A stretch of 20,858 bases of DNA, taken from an uncultured Oscillospiraceae bacterium. Lineage in GTDB: Bacteria > Bacillota > Clostridia > Oscillospirales > Oscillospiraceae. The notes beneath the pieces were generated by a model. It saw only the letters and a program-made list of their open reading frames with translations. It ran no database searches and was not told where the DNA came from. Below are positions 1-7,592 of the stretch, one piece after another (positions within the stretch are counted from its first letter, which is position 1; each line of letters starts with the position of its first letter). A program made the position numbers and the translations under genes. The stretch lies in NCBI GenBank assembly GCA_948766235.1, contig CAQCFX010000027.1, forward strand, positions 1 to 20,858, written 5' to 3'.

Positions 1-385
1 TCCAAAACGCCCCGTTCAGCGCGCCCACCTCCGTCCAGGCCCACATGGGGGACAGGATGAGCGCGTTGACGATGATGGGGGGCAGGGCCGCCAGATACCA
101 TTTGGGCATCTTCATGGTGAGCCACGCGGCGATAGCGGTGGCCAGGGTGCCGAACAGCCAGTCCAGCGCTCCGAAGGGGGACAGCAGGTTGGTGAGGAAG
201 CACCCCACCACCAGCCCCGGCGCGGCGGCGGGGAACAGGAAGGGCAGCACGGTGAGGGCCTCGGCAAACCGGCACTGGAACACCAGGAAGTTCAGGCCGA
301 AGATGTTGGCGAAATAGCCCATCACGGTGTAGAGCGCCGCCACCATGGCGGCAATGGTCAGGTCACGGACAGAAAATCTGCGCAT
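1..385 (-). CDS. queT: QueT-family transporter, partial (C-terminus off the left edge)
   Basis: The reverse strand encodes 128 residues running off the left edge, starting MRRFSVRDLTIAAMVAALYT. The start ATG follows an AAAGGAGGT ribosome site (391-400). What is visible is a very hydrophobic integral membrane protein. The early stretch with FGLNFLVFQCRFAEALTVLP followed by PGLVVGCFLTNLLSPFG is the pattern I associate with QueT (COG4708), an S-component-like transporter for queuosine precursors such as preQ1. Family members are about 160-170 residues, so roughly the last quarter is missing. The family assignment is from recalled sequence pattern; the substrate is inferred from the family. It is transcribed leftward from its own promoter, with a long structured leader that may be a riboswitch. 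No other queuosine gene lies in the window. Confidence 0.8.
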   Translation of the reverse strand, partial: MRRFSVRDLTIAAMVAALYTVMGYFANIFGLNFLVFQCRFAEALTVLPFLFPAAAPGLVVGCFLTNLLSPFGALDWLFGTLATAIAAWLTMKMPKWYLAALPPIIVNALILSPMWAWTEVGALNGAFW

Positions 386-512
386 CAAAATACCTCCTTT
401 ATCTTTAGAGCGCCATCGCGCTGGCGCAGCGGCGGGCGTTCCTTCCGGGCGGGAGCGCGCTTTCCCGCCCGCGGCTCTCTGCCCGCCGGTTGGACCGAAG
501 TGGAGGTCGGTC
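386..512 (-). promoter_or_regulatory. Structured leader of queT; candidate preQ1-type riboswitch
   Basis: The predicted transcript start (about 512) is followed by a run of stems on the reverse strand. A 6-bp hairpin (507-512 with 493-498) has an 8-base loop reading CCUCCACU in the RNA. A 7-bp outer stem (481-487 with 431-437) encloses a perfect 9-bp stem (463-471 with 446-454). A 6-bp hairpin (422-427 with 410-415) lies just before the ribosome site. The loop CCUCC is complementary to the GGAGG of the ribosome site (393-397), which would make a pseudoknot hiding it. The layout (5' hairpin with anti-SD loop, later hairpin, then SD) resembles translational preQ1 riboswitches found upstream of queT. 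I could not match a class consensus, so the ligand is inference from gene context. Confidence 0.5.
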
Positions 513-518
513 GGAGGT

Positions 519-547
519 ATTATATCACAGTGATGCCGGCCTGTACA
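519..547 (-). promoter_or_regulatory. Sigma-A promoter of queT
   Basis: The reverse strand reads TGTACA (542-547) as a four-of-six -35, a 17-bp spacer, and a perfect TATAAT -10 (519-524). Predicted transcription starts near 512, exactly at the base of the first leader hairpin. Confidence 0.6.
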
Positions 548-590
548 GAAAAACTTCCGTACAGGCCGGAGCGGGCCTTACGCCCGCTCC
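536..590 (-). terminator. Tandem hairpins at the 3' end of spoIIE
   Basis: There are two back-to-back inverted repeats. The first is a 9-bp stem (568-576 with 582-590) whose 5-base loop contains the spoIIE stop codon. The second is an 11-bp stem (536-546 with 559-569) with a 12-base loop. They share bases 568-569, so they may be alternatives. Neither is followed by a T-tract, so intrinsic termination is uncertain; the only U-run is in the second loop. The second hairpin also covers the queT -35. Confidence 0.45.
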
Positions 591-2902
591 CGCACGTCCA
601 GCTTGATGGCAATCACGGTGCGGTCGTCCCCGCTGCCGCTTCTGCCGCCGCTCTCCTTTAGAATGCGCCCGGCCAGCTCCTGGGGGGACAGGCCGTCGAA
701 GCTCTCCAGCACCTGGCGCACCCAGCGGTCGTCCCGCCCGGTGGTCACCCCGTCGCTCAAGAGCACCACGCAGTCCCCCGCGTCCAGGGCCAGCTGAAAC
801 ACATCCGGGCCGCCCTGCGTTCCGGCGCTCACCCCCGCCGGCAGGGACTCCCCCGTCAACCGCTCCACCACGCCGCCCCGGCGCAGATAGGTGGGGGCCG
901 CCCCCAGCTTGTACACCGCCCCCTTGCCGCTGAACAGGTCGATGCGCAGCAGGTCCACAGTTGTAAACCCGCCCTGCTCCTCCCCCCGGAGGGCCAGGGC
1001 CTCGCCCACGGTGTTCAGCGCCTCCTCCGGCTCCAGCCCCGCCCGGAGGAATTTTTCCAGCAGGCGCAGGGCGGTGTCGCTGTCCTCCCGGGCCGCGGGG
1101 CCGCTGCCCATGCCGTCGCATAGCAGGAAGTTGAGCACTCCCGCGCTGTCCTTGAACCATACCCCCGCGTCGCCGCTCACCGCCTGGCCCTCCCGGTCCG
1201 CCGAGGCCACCCCGGCCACCGCCATCAGCGGCTCGCGCTGGCTCAGGCGGGCCCGGCCCCGCTGGCTGTCCGCGTCCCGCAGGGGACAGCCCAAAATGGC
1301 GCTCAGCCTGCCCAGCTCTCCCTCTTTGGCCAGCTGCTCCGCGCCGGGGCCGTCCACCTCCACCTGAAGGTGCCCGTACTGGTCGGCGTACGCCGTGCAC
1401 CGGCCCTCCAGCCCCAGCGCCGCCATGCGCTGCTTCACCAGCCGCTGCCGGCGCACGTCCACCGCCGGCTCCTGGGCCAGCTCCGCCGCCGTGCGCTCCA
1501 GCACCGAGGCCATGTGCCCATACTGGGCGCATACCGCCGCCCGGCTCTCCCGCACCCGGCTGTCATACCGCCGGCGGTGGAGCAGGGCGGTGAGCTCTCC
1601 GTTGGCCGCCATCAAAAAGGCATCAAAATGGATGCACCGGCTGGAAAAGTGGGGCGCGAAATCCTCCATGGCCCCCGCCCCCCGGTCCAGCATGGGGGTG
1701 AGGGCGTCCGCCAGGGCGGTCTTGGTGGCCTGGTACTCCCGCTGCCAGCAGCGCTCCTTCTGCTTGCACTTCACGCACACCCGGTCCGCCGCCCGGTCGA
1801 AAATCCGGGCGGCGTCGCCGTCATTGGGCTCCGCCGGGGCCTGGAAGGCCAGGCGCAGCCCCCCCGCCACCGCCCGGAAGGCCTCGGCGGTCCCCCGCAG
1901 GCGGCCGGCGGCGAACTGCCTGGCCCGGTCGTCCTCCCCCTCCGGCTCCTCCTGCCGGGCCAAATCGGCGGTCCGGCGCAGCAGCTTGTCCGGCACCACC
2001 AAAAAAACCGCCACGCCCGCCGCCAGCTCCCACAGAAAGGCCGACCCCGGCCCGCTCTCCCAGGTCCACAGGGCCGCCGCCGCCCCGCTCAGGGCATAGG
2101 CCGCGGCGCACATCAGCCGGCTCTGCTTGGAAAAAATCCCGGTAAACACGCCGGGCAGCGCGTACATCAGCGTGTACCAGGCGGGCTGTCCGGCGGAAAA
2201 GCCCATGGCCAGCCCCGCCGTCACCCCGGCGGCGGCCCCCGCGCCCACGCCCCCCTTCCAGGCGCACAGCAGCACCGCGCCCACGCACAGCACCCGGCCC
2301 AGGGAGTAGTCCCCCGCCACCGTCACCCGGGACAGGGCCATCATCAGCGTGGCGCCCAGCATCAGCAGCCCCGCCCCCTGTCGCACGTCCAGCGCCCCCC
2401 CTGGGCGGCGCTTTTCCCACACGTCAAAGGCCTGGCGGTAGAGCACCACCGTACCGGCGGTGAGCGCCACCTCGGTGGCAAAGCCCACCACGTCCCCCCG
2501 GCCCCAGCCGGCGGCGGACTGGTAGACAAAGCCCACCACGCCGTTCACCGCCGCCGCCACCGCGGGCATGAACCACCGCCGGCGGTAGAGCTCAAACTCC
2601 CCCAGGGCCAGGGAGACGGCGTATATCATCATGGCCGCGGCAATATACCGCAGCCCCTCCACCACGCCCCGGAAGGATAAGTAGCCCAGCGCCGCGCCCA
2701 AAAGGGCGGCCAGCCCCTCCATCCCCGGCTCGCACACCCCTACCAGCGCCAGGGCAAACAGCGCGTGCCCGCCCATCAGCTCCGCGCCCGCCAAAACCGC
2801 GGCCAGCAAAAACCGCACCGCGCAGTCGGACAGGCGCATGATTACCGGCACAGACAGTCCGCGCCCCCGTTTTTCCCGTTTTGTTCCCTCATTCGCCGTC
2901 AT
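578..2902 (-). CDS. spoIIE: Stage II sporulation protein E (SpoIIE), PP2C-type phosphatase
   Basis: SpoIIE dephosphorylates the anti-anti-sigma factor SpoIIAA and so switches on sigma-F in the forespore; it also works at the polar septum with FtsZ. The predicted protein is 774 residues, a little shorter than the roughly 827 of Bacillus. Hydrophobic segments fill about residues 17-310. A central soluble region follows, with a Cys cluster (C376, C379, C385 in RVCVKCKQKERCW). The C-terminal PP2C domain has metal-binding motifs CDGMGSG (D596), LLSDGVTTG (D717) and GSGDDRTV (D759/D760). I chose the ATG at 2902, beginning MTANEG, because it has a GGAGG site 8 bases upstream. An in-frame ATG at 2941 lies only about 10 bases after the predicted transcript start, so it would have almost no leader. 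Identification is firm; the start is less so. Confidence 0.93.
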   Translation of the reverse strand: MTANEGTKREKRGRGLSVPVIMRLSDCAVRFLLAAVLAGAELMGGHALFALALVGVCEPGMEGLAALLGAALGYLSFRGVVEGLRYIAAAMMIYAVSLALGEFELYRRRWFMPAVAAAVNGVVGFVYQSAAGWGRGDVVGFATEVALTAGTVVLYRQAFDVWEKRRPGGALDVRQGAGLLMLGATLMMALSRVTVAGDYSLGRVLCVGAVLLCAWKGGVGAGAAAGVTAGLAMGFSAGQPAWYTLMYALPGVFTGIFSKQSRLMCAAAYALSGAAAALWTWESGPGSAFLWELAAGVAVFLVVPDKLLRRTADLARQEEPEGEDDRARQFAAGRLRGTAEAFRAVAGGLRLAFQAPAEPNDGDAARIFDRAADRVCVKCKQKERCWQREYQATKTALADALTPMLDRGAGAMEDFAPHFSSRCIHFDAFLMAANGELTALLHRRRYDSRVRESRAAVCAQYGHMASVLERTAAELAQEPAVDVRRQRLVKQRMAALGLEGRCTAYADQYGHLQVEVDGPGAEQLAKEGELGRLSAILGCPLRDADSQRGRARLSQREPLMAVAGVASADREGQAVSGDAGVWFKDSAGVLNFLLCDGMGSGPAAREDSDTALRLLEKFLRAGLEPEEALNTVGEALALRGEEQGGFTTVDLLRIDLFSGKGAVYKLGAAPTYLRRGGVVERLTGESLPAGVSAGTQGGPDVFQLALDAGDCVVLLSDGVTTGRDDRWVRQVLESFDGLSPQELAGRILKESGGRSGSGDDRTVIAIKLDVRERA

Positions 2903-2958
2903 CGCGCATCCCTCCGTGGTCATCTCGCAAGTAAAAACCATATTATGGTAACTCCATC

Positions 2959-2987
2959 ATTATAAGACAGGCTTTTCAAAAACGCAG
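2959..2987 (-). promoter_or_regulatory. Probable spoIIE promoter
   Basis: The reverse strand has a perfect -10 TATAAT at 2959-2964, but 17 bp upstream there is only CTGCGT (2982-2987), a poor -35. A good -10 with a missing -35 is typical of activator-dependent promoters, and in Bacillus spoIIE is activated by Spo0A-P. I do not see an exact Spo0A box here. Confidence 0.5.
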
Positions 2988-3001
2988 TCGGAAGCTGTCT
3001 T
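2964..3001. repeat. Inverted repeat between divergent spoIIE and dusB promoters
   Basis: AAGACAG (2964-2970) and CTGTCTT (2995-3001) form a perfect 7-bp inverted repeat with 24 bases between. The left arm overlaps the spoIIE -10 and the right arm overlaps the dusB -35. It could be a regulator site or chance. Confidence 0.4.
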
Positions 3002-3028
3002 GCCTTTTTGGGGGTAATTTGCTATGAT
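3000..3028 (+). promoter_or_regulatory. Sigma-A promoter of dusB
   Basis: TTGCCT (3000-3005), a 17-bp spacer, and TATGAT (3023-3028) are close to consensus. The predicted start is near 3035, giving a leader of about 37 bases. Confidence 0.65.
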
Positions 3029-3071
3029 ATAGCCAAATTTGATTATTCCAAACGAATCAGGAGAATCACCC

Positions 3072-4061
3072 ATGAAAATTGGTTCCGTAGAGGTAAAGAC
3101 CCGCCTGGCCCTGGGCCCCATGGCGGGGGTGACCGACCTGGCCTTCCGCCAGGTGTGCCGGGAATTGTCCGGCTGCTACACCGTCACCGAAATGGTGAGC
3201 GCCAAGGCCCTTTGCTACGGCGACAAAAAGACCCCCACCCTGCTGAAGCTGGGGGAGGGGGAGCACCCCGCCGCGGTGCAGATTTTCGGCTGCGACGAGC
3301 CCTTTATGGAAAAGGGCGCGGCCCTGGCCCTGGAGCGGTCGGGGGCGGATATCATCGACATCAACATGGGCTGCCCCGTGCCCAAGGTGGCCAACTCCGG
3401 GGACGGCTGCGCCCTCATGCGCGCCCCGGAACAGGCCCAGCGCGTGGCCGCCGCCGTGGTGCGGGGGGCGGCGGGCAGGCCCGTCACCGTGAAGTTCCGC
3501 CTGGGCTGGGACAAGGGGTCCATCAACTGCGTGGAGTTCGCCAAAGCTATGGAGGAGGCCCGCCGCATGGAGGACGCGGGGGTGTCCGCCGTGGCCGTCC
3601 ACGGCCGCACCAAAACCCAGATGTACTCCGGCAGCGCCAACTGGGACTATATCGGGCAGGTGAAGCAGGCGGTGTCCATCCCCGTCATCGCCAACGGAGA
3701 CGTCTTTGAGGCAAAGGACGCGGTGCGGATTTTGAAGTACACCGGCGCGGACATGGCCATGGTGGGCCGGGGGGCCTTTGGAAACCCCTGGCTGCTGGAG
3801 CAGTGCGCCGCCGCGCTGGAGGGCCGGGAGGTCCCTCCCCCGCCGCCGCTGCCGGCGCGGATGGACGCGGCGGCCCGGCAGTTTGCCCTGGCCCTGGAAC
3901 ACAAGGGGGAAAAAATCGCCTGTCTGGAAATGCGCAAGCACCTGAGCTGGTACCTCAAGGGGGTGGCCTACGCCGCCTACTGGAAGGAGCAGGCCTGCAA
4001 AATTCAGACCGCGCAGGACTTTGACCGGGTGACCGCCGGAATCCGCCGGGATTTGGCTTGA
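3072..4061 (+). CDS. dusB: tRNA-dihydrouridine synthase, DusB/NifR3 type
   Basis: This FMN-dependent enzyme reduces specific uridines to dihydrouridine in the tRNA D-loop, using NADPH, in the cytoplasm. The 329-residue protein is a normal family length. Visible motifs in order are the FMN-barrel start LALGPMAGVTDLAFR (12-26), TEMVSAKAL (39-47), DINMGCPVPKV (96-106) with the catalytic Cys C101, VTVKFRLGWD, VHGRTKTQMYSG, and the phosphate-binding end VIANGDVF plus GADMAMVGRGAFGNPWL. A short C-terminal helical domain follows. The ATG was chosen because AGGAG lies 8 bases upstream; an in-frame TTG at 3039 has no comparable site and falls next to the transcript start. It is divergent from spoIIE. 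DusB is best supported by the NMGCPVPKV and GNPW patterns, but other Dus classes cannot be excluded. Confidence 0.93.
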   Translation: MKIGSVEVKTRLALGPMAGVTDLAFRQVCRELSGCYTVTEMVSAKALCYGDKKTPTLLKLGEGEHPAAVQIFGCDEPFMEKGAALALERSGADIIDINMGCPVPKVANSGDGCALMRAPEQAQRVAAAVVRGAAGRPVTVKFRLGWDKGSINCVEFAKAMEEARRMEDAGVSAVAVHGRTKTQMYSGSANWDYIGQVKQAVSIPVIANGDVFEAKDAVRILKYTGADMAMVGRGAFGNPWLLEQCAAALEGREVPPPPPLPARMDAAARQFALALEHKGEKIACLEMRKHLSWYLKGVAYAAYWKEQACKIQTAQDFDRVTAGIRRDLA

Positions 4062-4124
4062 GCTTTGTCCGCCGGAAAATTTCAGGACTTCGGAAAAAAT
4101 TTCGTCAAAATCCTCAAATAGCCG

Positions 4125-4153
4125 TTGCCAAACCGCCGCGCTTATTGTATAAT
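4125..4153 (+). promoter_or_regulatory. Sigma-A promoter of the EF-G-like gene
   Basis: TTGCCA (4125-4130), a 17-bp spacer and a perfect TATAAT (4148-4153) lie in a locally AT-rich patch. The predicted start near 4160 leaves a leader of about 60 bases with no strong hairpin that I can see. Confidence 0.75.
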
Positions 4154-4219
4154 AATTTTTAGCGGCGTCTCGGCTTCAACCGGGGGCCTGACCGTAATTC
4201 GTTAAGGAGTGGAACAACT

Positions 4220-6289
4220 ATGAGCTATTCTCCCCACAATATCCGCAATATTTGTCTGCTGGGCCATGGCGGCAACGGCAAGACCACCCTCGTTGAAAGC
4301 TTTCTGCGCATGACCGGCGTTATTGACCGTCTGGGCAAAACCACCGACGGCAACACCGTTTGCGACTACGACCCCGAGGAAATCAAGCGCCAGATTTCCA
4401 TCTCCGCCGCCGTGGCTCCCGTGGAGTACAACGGCTGCAAAATCAACGTGCTGGACGCCCCCGGCAACTTCGACTTTGCCGGCGAGGTGGCCGAGTGCCT
4501 GTCCGTGGCCGACGCGGGCGTGATGGTGTGCGCCGCTAAGGGCGGGCTGTCTGTGGGCACCGAGCGGGCCTGGCGGCTGCTGGACGAGCGCAAGCTGCCC
4601 CGCATCGTCTACATCTCCAAGATGGACGAGGACAACATCGACTTCAACTCCGCCTTTGAGACCCTGCGCGAGACCTTCGGCAAGAGCGTAGCCCCCCTGG
4701 TGGTGCCCATCTGGGACGAGAACAAAAAGGTCACCGGCGTGGTGGACGTGGTCCACAAGCGCGCCTTTGAGCCCGCCGGCAACAAGCGCAAGGAAGTCCC
4801 CATTCCCGAGGACAAGGTGAGCGTGGTGGATGAGCTGTACGACCAGCTCATGGAGTCCGTGGCCGAGACCAGCGAGGAATTCATGGACAAGTTCTTCTCC
4901 GGCGAGAGCTTTACCTACGCCGAGATTATGCAGGGCCTGCGCGCCGGCGTGAAGGACTGCTCCCTGGTCCCCGTGGTGTGCGGCTCCTCCTTCACCGGCC
5001 TGGGCACGCTGATGCTGCTGGACTTTATCGTGGACCTGCTGCCCAACCCCCTGGAGGGCGTTCCCGCCTCCGCCACCAACAAGGACGGCGAGCACGAGGA
5101 CTTCATCGTCTCCCAGGGCGCGGTTCCCGCCGCCTTCGTGTTCAAGACCATGGCCGACCAGTACGGCAAGTTCTCCTTTGTCAAGGTAATCTCCGGCAGC
5201 CTCACCTCCGACATGACTTTGGTGAGCGCCGCCTCCGGCCAGAATGAAAAGCTGGGCCGCCTGTATATTATGAAGGGCAAAAAGAGCGAGGAGGTCAAGG
5301 AGCTGGGCTGCGGCGACATCGGCGCCATCGGCAAGATGGACCGCATCAAGACCGGCGACACCCTGTGCGACCAGCGCAAGTTCATCAAGCTGGACCCCAT
5401 CCCCTTCGCTGAGCCCAACTTCTCCAAGGCCATCGCCCCCAAGACCCGGGGCCAGGAGGACAAGATTGCCGCCGGCCTGGGCCGTCTGAACGAGGAAGAC
5501 CCCACCTTCACCGTGGTGAACAACGCCGAAACCCATCAGATGGTGGTCACCGCCGCCGGCGACATCCAGATGGACGTGCTGGTGAGCAAGCTGAAGTCCC
5601 GCTTCAACGTGGACGTGGAGCTGTCCGAGCCCCGGGTGGCCTACCGGGAGAAGATTCGCAAGAGCGTGTCCAAGCAGGGCCGCCACAAGAAGCAGACCGG
5701 CGGCTCCGGCCAGTTCGGCGACGTGTGGATTCGCTTCGAGCCCTGTGACAGCGAGTCTCTGGAATTCTGCGAGGAGGTCGTGGGCGGCGCGGTGCCCAAG
5801 AACTTCTTCCCCGCCGTGGAAAAGGGTCTGCGGGAGGCGTGCGTGCACGGCGTGCTGGCGGGCTACCCCATGGTGAATTTGAAGGCCACCCTGTACGACG
5901 GGTCCTACCATCCCGTGGATTCCTCCGAAATCGCCTTTAAGACGGCGGCGCAGCTGTCCTACAAGGCCGCTCTGCCCGAGGCGTCCCCGGTGCTGCTGGA
6001 GCCGGTGGTGGAGCTGAAGGTCACCGTGCCCGACAACTACATGGGCGACGTGCTGGGCGACCTCAATAAGCGCCGCGGCCGCGTCATGGACATGCAGCCC
6101 GTCGGCAACGGCCTGCAGGTGATTACCGCCGAGGCCCCCATGGCCGAGATGATGACCTACGCCATCGACCTGCGGGCCATGACCCAGTCCAGGGGCTCCT
6201 TCGTGCAGCACTTCGTGCGCTACGAGGAGTGCCCCGGCCCCGCCCAGGAGAAGGCCATCGCCGCGGCGAAGGCCATGGCGGAGGAATAA
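4220..6289 (+). CDS. Elongation factor G-like translational GTPase (EF-G2-type paralogue)
   Basis: The 689-residue protein has the full EF-G domain order: GTPase domain (about 1-265), beta-barrel domain II, domain III, domain IV and a C-terminal domain V. The G1 loop is GHGGNGKTT (15-23). The switch I region reads KRQISIS rather than the usual RGITI. G3 is DAPGNFDF (79-86), where canonical EF-G has DTPGHVDF, so the catalytic His is Asn83. G4 is SKMD (133-136) rather than NKMD. These changes mark a paralogue of the EF-G2 / FusA-like group, not the main fusA, which usually sits with rpsL and rpsG. The gene is alone between its own promoter and terminator. The ribosome site AAGGAG is at 4203-4208. 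It probably binds ribosomes; whether it supports translocation, recycling or protection is not known from sequence. Confidence 0.88.
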   Translation: MSYSPHNIRNICLLGHGGNGKTTLVESFLRMTGVIDRLGKTTDGNTVCDYDPEEIKRQISISAAVAPVEYNGCKINVLDAPGNFDFAGEVAECLSVADAGVMVCAAKGGLSVGTERAWRLLDERKLPRIVYISKMDEDNIDFNSAFETLRETFGKSVAPLVVPIWDENKKVTGVVDVVHKRAFEPAGNKRKEVPIPEDKVSVVDELYDQLMESVAETSEEFMDKFFSGESFTYAEIMQGLRAGVKDCSLVPVVCGSSFTGLGTLMLLDFIVDLLPNPLEGVPASATNKDGEHEDFIVSQGAVPAAFVFKTMADQYGKFSFVKVISGSLTSDMTLVSAASGQNEKLGRLYIMKGKKSEEVKELGCGDIGAIGKMDRIKTGDTLCDQRKFIKLDPIPFAEPNFSKAIAPKTRGQEDKIAAGLGRLNEEDPTFTVVNNAETHQMVVTAAGDIQMDVLVSKLKSRFNVDVELSEPRVAYREKIRKSVSKQGRHKKQTGGSGQFGDVWIRFEPCDSESLEFCEEVVGGAVPKNFFPAVEKGLREACVHGVLAGYPMVNLKATLYDGSYHPVDSSEIAFKTAAQLSYKAALPEASPVLLEPVVELKVTVPDNYMGDVLGDLNKRRGRVMDMQPVGNGLQVITAEAPMAEMMTYAIDLRAMTQSRGSFVQHFVRYEECPGPAQEKAIAAAKAMAEE

Positions 6290-6303
6290 TCCAAACGCTG
6301 ATA

Positions 6304-6333
6304 AAAGGGGGACGCTCCGGTGTCCCCCTTTTT
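6304..6333 (+). terminator. Intrinsic terminator of the EF-G-like gene
   Basis: GGGGGAC (6307-6313) pairs with GTCCCCC (6322-6328) around an 8-base loop, followed by five T; the flanking AAA extends the stem. It starts 14 bases after the stop codon. Confidence 0.85.
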
Positions 6334-6421
6334 GAATGGAAGGATAGACAATAAACGACAGCAAAACCACAATTTCTGAGGATAAACGCGGAAAAGTACC
6401 CGGTGAAGCAGCCATAGCTGC

Positions 6422-6458
6422 AAAGAGCCGTCTCCGATATCGGAGACGGCTCTTTTTT
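6422..6458. terminator. Perfect 34-base palindromic terminator between EF-G-like gene and spmB
   Basis: Bases 6422-6455 form a perfect 17+17 palindrome built on AAAGAGCCGTCTCCGAT and its complement, with no unpaired loop bases. Six T (6453-6458) follow on the plus strand. On the minus strand it begins a few bases after the spmB stop, but only three T follow, so it could serve spmB more weakly. The 88 bases before it (6334-6421) hold only a small GCAGC/GCTGC hairpin and no clear gene. Confidence 0.75.
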
Positions 6459-6459
6459 C

Positions 6460-6978
6460 TCAAAACAGCAGCCGCACCGCCCAGGACGCCGCCAGAAACC
6501 CCGCCACGTCCGCGCACAGCGCCGCCGGGACGGCGTACCGGGTCTTGCCGATTTTCGCCGCGCCGAAGTACACCGCGATGGTATAGAACGTGGTCTCGGT
6601 GGATCCCAGCATCACAGCCGCCGTCCGGCCCACCAGGGAGTCGGGGCCGTAGGTCTCAATGAGCTCCGCCCCCACGCCCAGGGCGGCGGAGCCGCTCACC
6701 GGGCGCACCAGCAGCAGCCCGATGGTCTCCGCCGGGATGCCCACCGCGGAGAGCAGCGGCCCCACCGCCTGGCCCAGCAGCTCCAGCGCCCCGGAGGCGC
6801 GCAGCATATACACCGCCGTCAGCAGGCCGATGAGGGGCGGCATGATGCGCAGGGACACCTTCAGCCCCTTCTCCGCCCCGTCGGTCAGCGCGCCCCACAA
6901 ATCCACCCGCTTATAAATCCCCCACAGGGCCACCGCCAGCATGAGGAAGGGCACCAGCATGGTGAATATCAGGTCCAT
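6460..6978 (-). CDS. spmB: Spore maturation protein SpmB
   Basis: SpmA and SpmB are membrane proteins needed for proper dehydration of the spore core. This 172-residue protein is the usual length, with several hydrophobic segments. Recognisable stretches are RIMPPLIGLLTAVYMLRASG, RPVSGSAALGV, and TYGPDSLVGRTAAVMLGSTE with TTFYTIAVYFGA after it, which are the conserved nucleoside-recognition (Gate) domain signatures of SpmB. GGAGG lies 7 bases before the ATG, at the end of spmA, and only 4 bases separate the spmA stop from this start, so the two are surely co-transcribed and translationally coupled. The molecular substrate of the pair is unknown. Confidence 0.93.
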   Translation of the reverse strand: MDLIFTMLVPFLMLAVALWGIYKRVDLWGALTDGAEKGLKVSLRIMPPLIGLLTAVYMLRASGALELLGQAVGPLLSAVGIPAETIGLLLVRPVSGSAALGVGAELIETYGPDSLVGRTAAVMLGSTETTFYTIAVYFGAAKIGKTRYAVPAALCADVAGFLAASWAVRLLF

Positions 6979-6982
6979 CCCC

Positions 6983-7558
6983 TCACCTCCATATGCGGGC
7001 CATCAGCTTTGCCGCTGTAATGCCCACCGCGACGGAGATTACCGACGCCAGCCACACCGCGGGCAGGATATCAAAGGGATTGGCGCTGCCCGCCGCCGCT
7101 CTCAGGCTGGCCACGGTGGTGGGAATGAGCTGGAGGGAGGCGGTATTGGTGACCACCAGCATACAAAGGCCGTCCGACGCCACGCCGGGGGTGCGCTCGG
7201 CCATGAGCCGGGCGGCCTCCAGCCCCAGGGGGGTGGCCGCGTTGCCCAGTCCCAGCAGATTGGCGGACAGGTTGGCGCTCACTGCGTCCATCACCTTTTT
7301 GTTCCCGGCAAACTCCGGGTACAGCCGCTTGATGGCCGGCCGGAGCAGCCTGGACAGCCCCCTGGCAATCCCCGAGCGCTCCATCACCTCCATCACCCCC
7401 ATCCACAGGCACAGCACCCCCATCATGGAAAGGCACAGCTCTACCCCGGCCGCCGCGCCGTCCAGCGCGCCCTTGGCCACCGCCGGACCATTTCCCGTGG
7501 CCAGGCCGCACAAAACCGCCGCGCCTACCATCACCGTCCAAATCAGCGACATCGCCAT
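6983..7558 (-). CDS. spmA: Spore maturation protein SpmA
   Basis: The 191-residue membrane protein is the partner of SpmB and the first gene of the pair. Typical SpmA features are the start MAMSLIWTVMVGAAVLCGLA, MMGVLCLWMGVMEVMERSG, the NLSANLLGLGNAATPLGLEA stretch, and MLVVTNTASLQLIPTT. The start ATG was chosen because AAAAGGAGGGG lies just upstream; an in-frame ATG at 7609 would add 17 residues that look non-native. Sporulation genes nearby and a sigma-E-like promoter upstream fit mother-cell expression. Confidence 0.93.
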   Translation of the reverse strand: MAMSLIWTVMVGAAVLCGLATGNGPAVAKGALDGAAAGVELCLSMMGVLCLWMGVMEVMERSGIARGLSRLLRPAIKRLYPEFAGNKKVMDAVSANLSANLLGLGNAATPLGLEAARLMAERTPGVASDGLCMLVVTNTASLQLIPTTVASLRAAAGSANPFDILPAVWLASVISVAVGITAAKLMARIWR

Positions 7559-7592
7559 AACGGCCCCTCCTTTTCCCGCCTGTCCTCCTCTC

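Noticed and set aside
388..521. Nine-base complementarity between AATACCTCC (388-396) and GGAGGTATT (513-521) that could hide the queT ribosome site
   Set aside because: The upstream arm coincides with the predicted -10 and start region, so it should not be in the transcript.
1370..2680. 436-codon plus-strand frame opposite spoIIE
   Set aside because: SpoIIE membrane and PP2C motifs are on the minus strand; the antisense product is a Pro/Arg/His-rich shadow.
2903..2941. Upstream spoIIE starts at 2941 and 2923
   Set aside because: The first is about 10 bases from the predicted transcript start and the second lacks a ribosome site; the ATG at 2902 has GGAGG at proper spacing.
4202..6517. 771-codon open frame antisense to the EF-G-like gene
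   Set aside because: It mirrors a clear EF-G frame with all motifs; its product is His/Gly/Leu-rich low-complexity sequence, typical of antisense frames in GC-rich DNA, and lacks a ribosome site.
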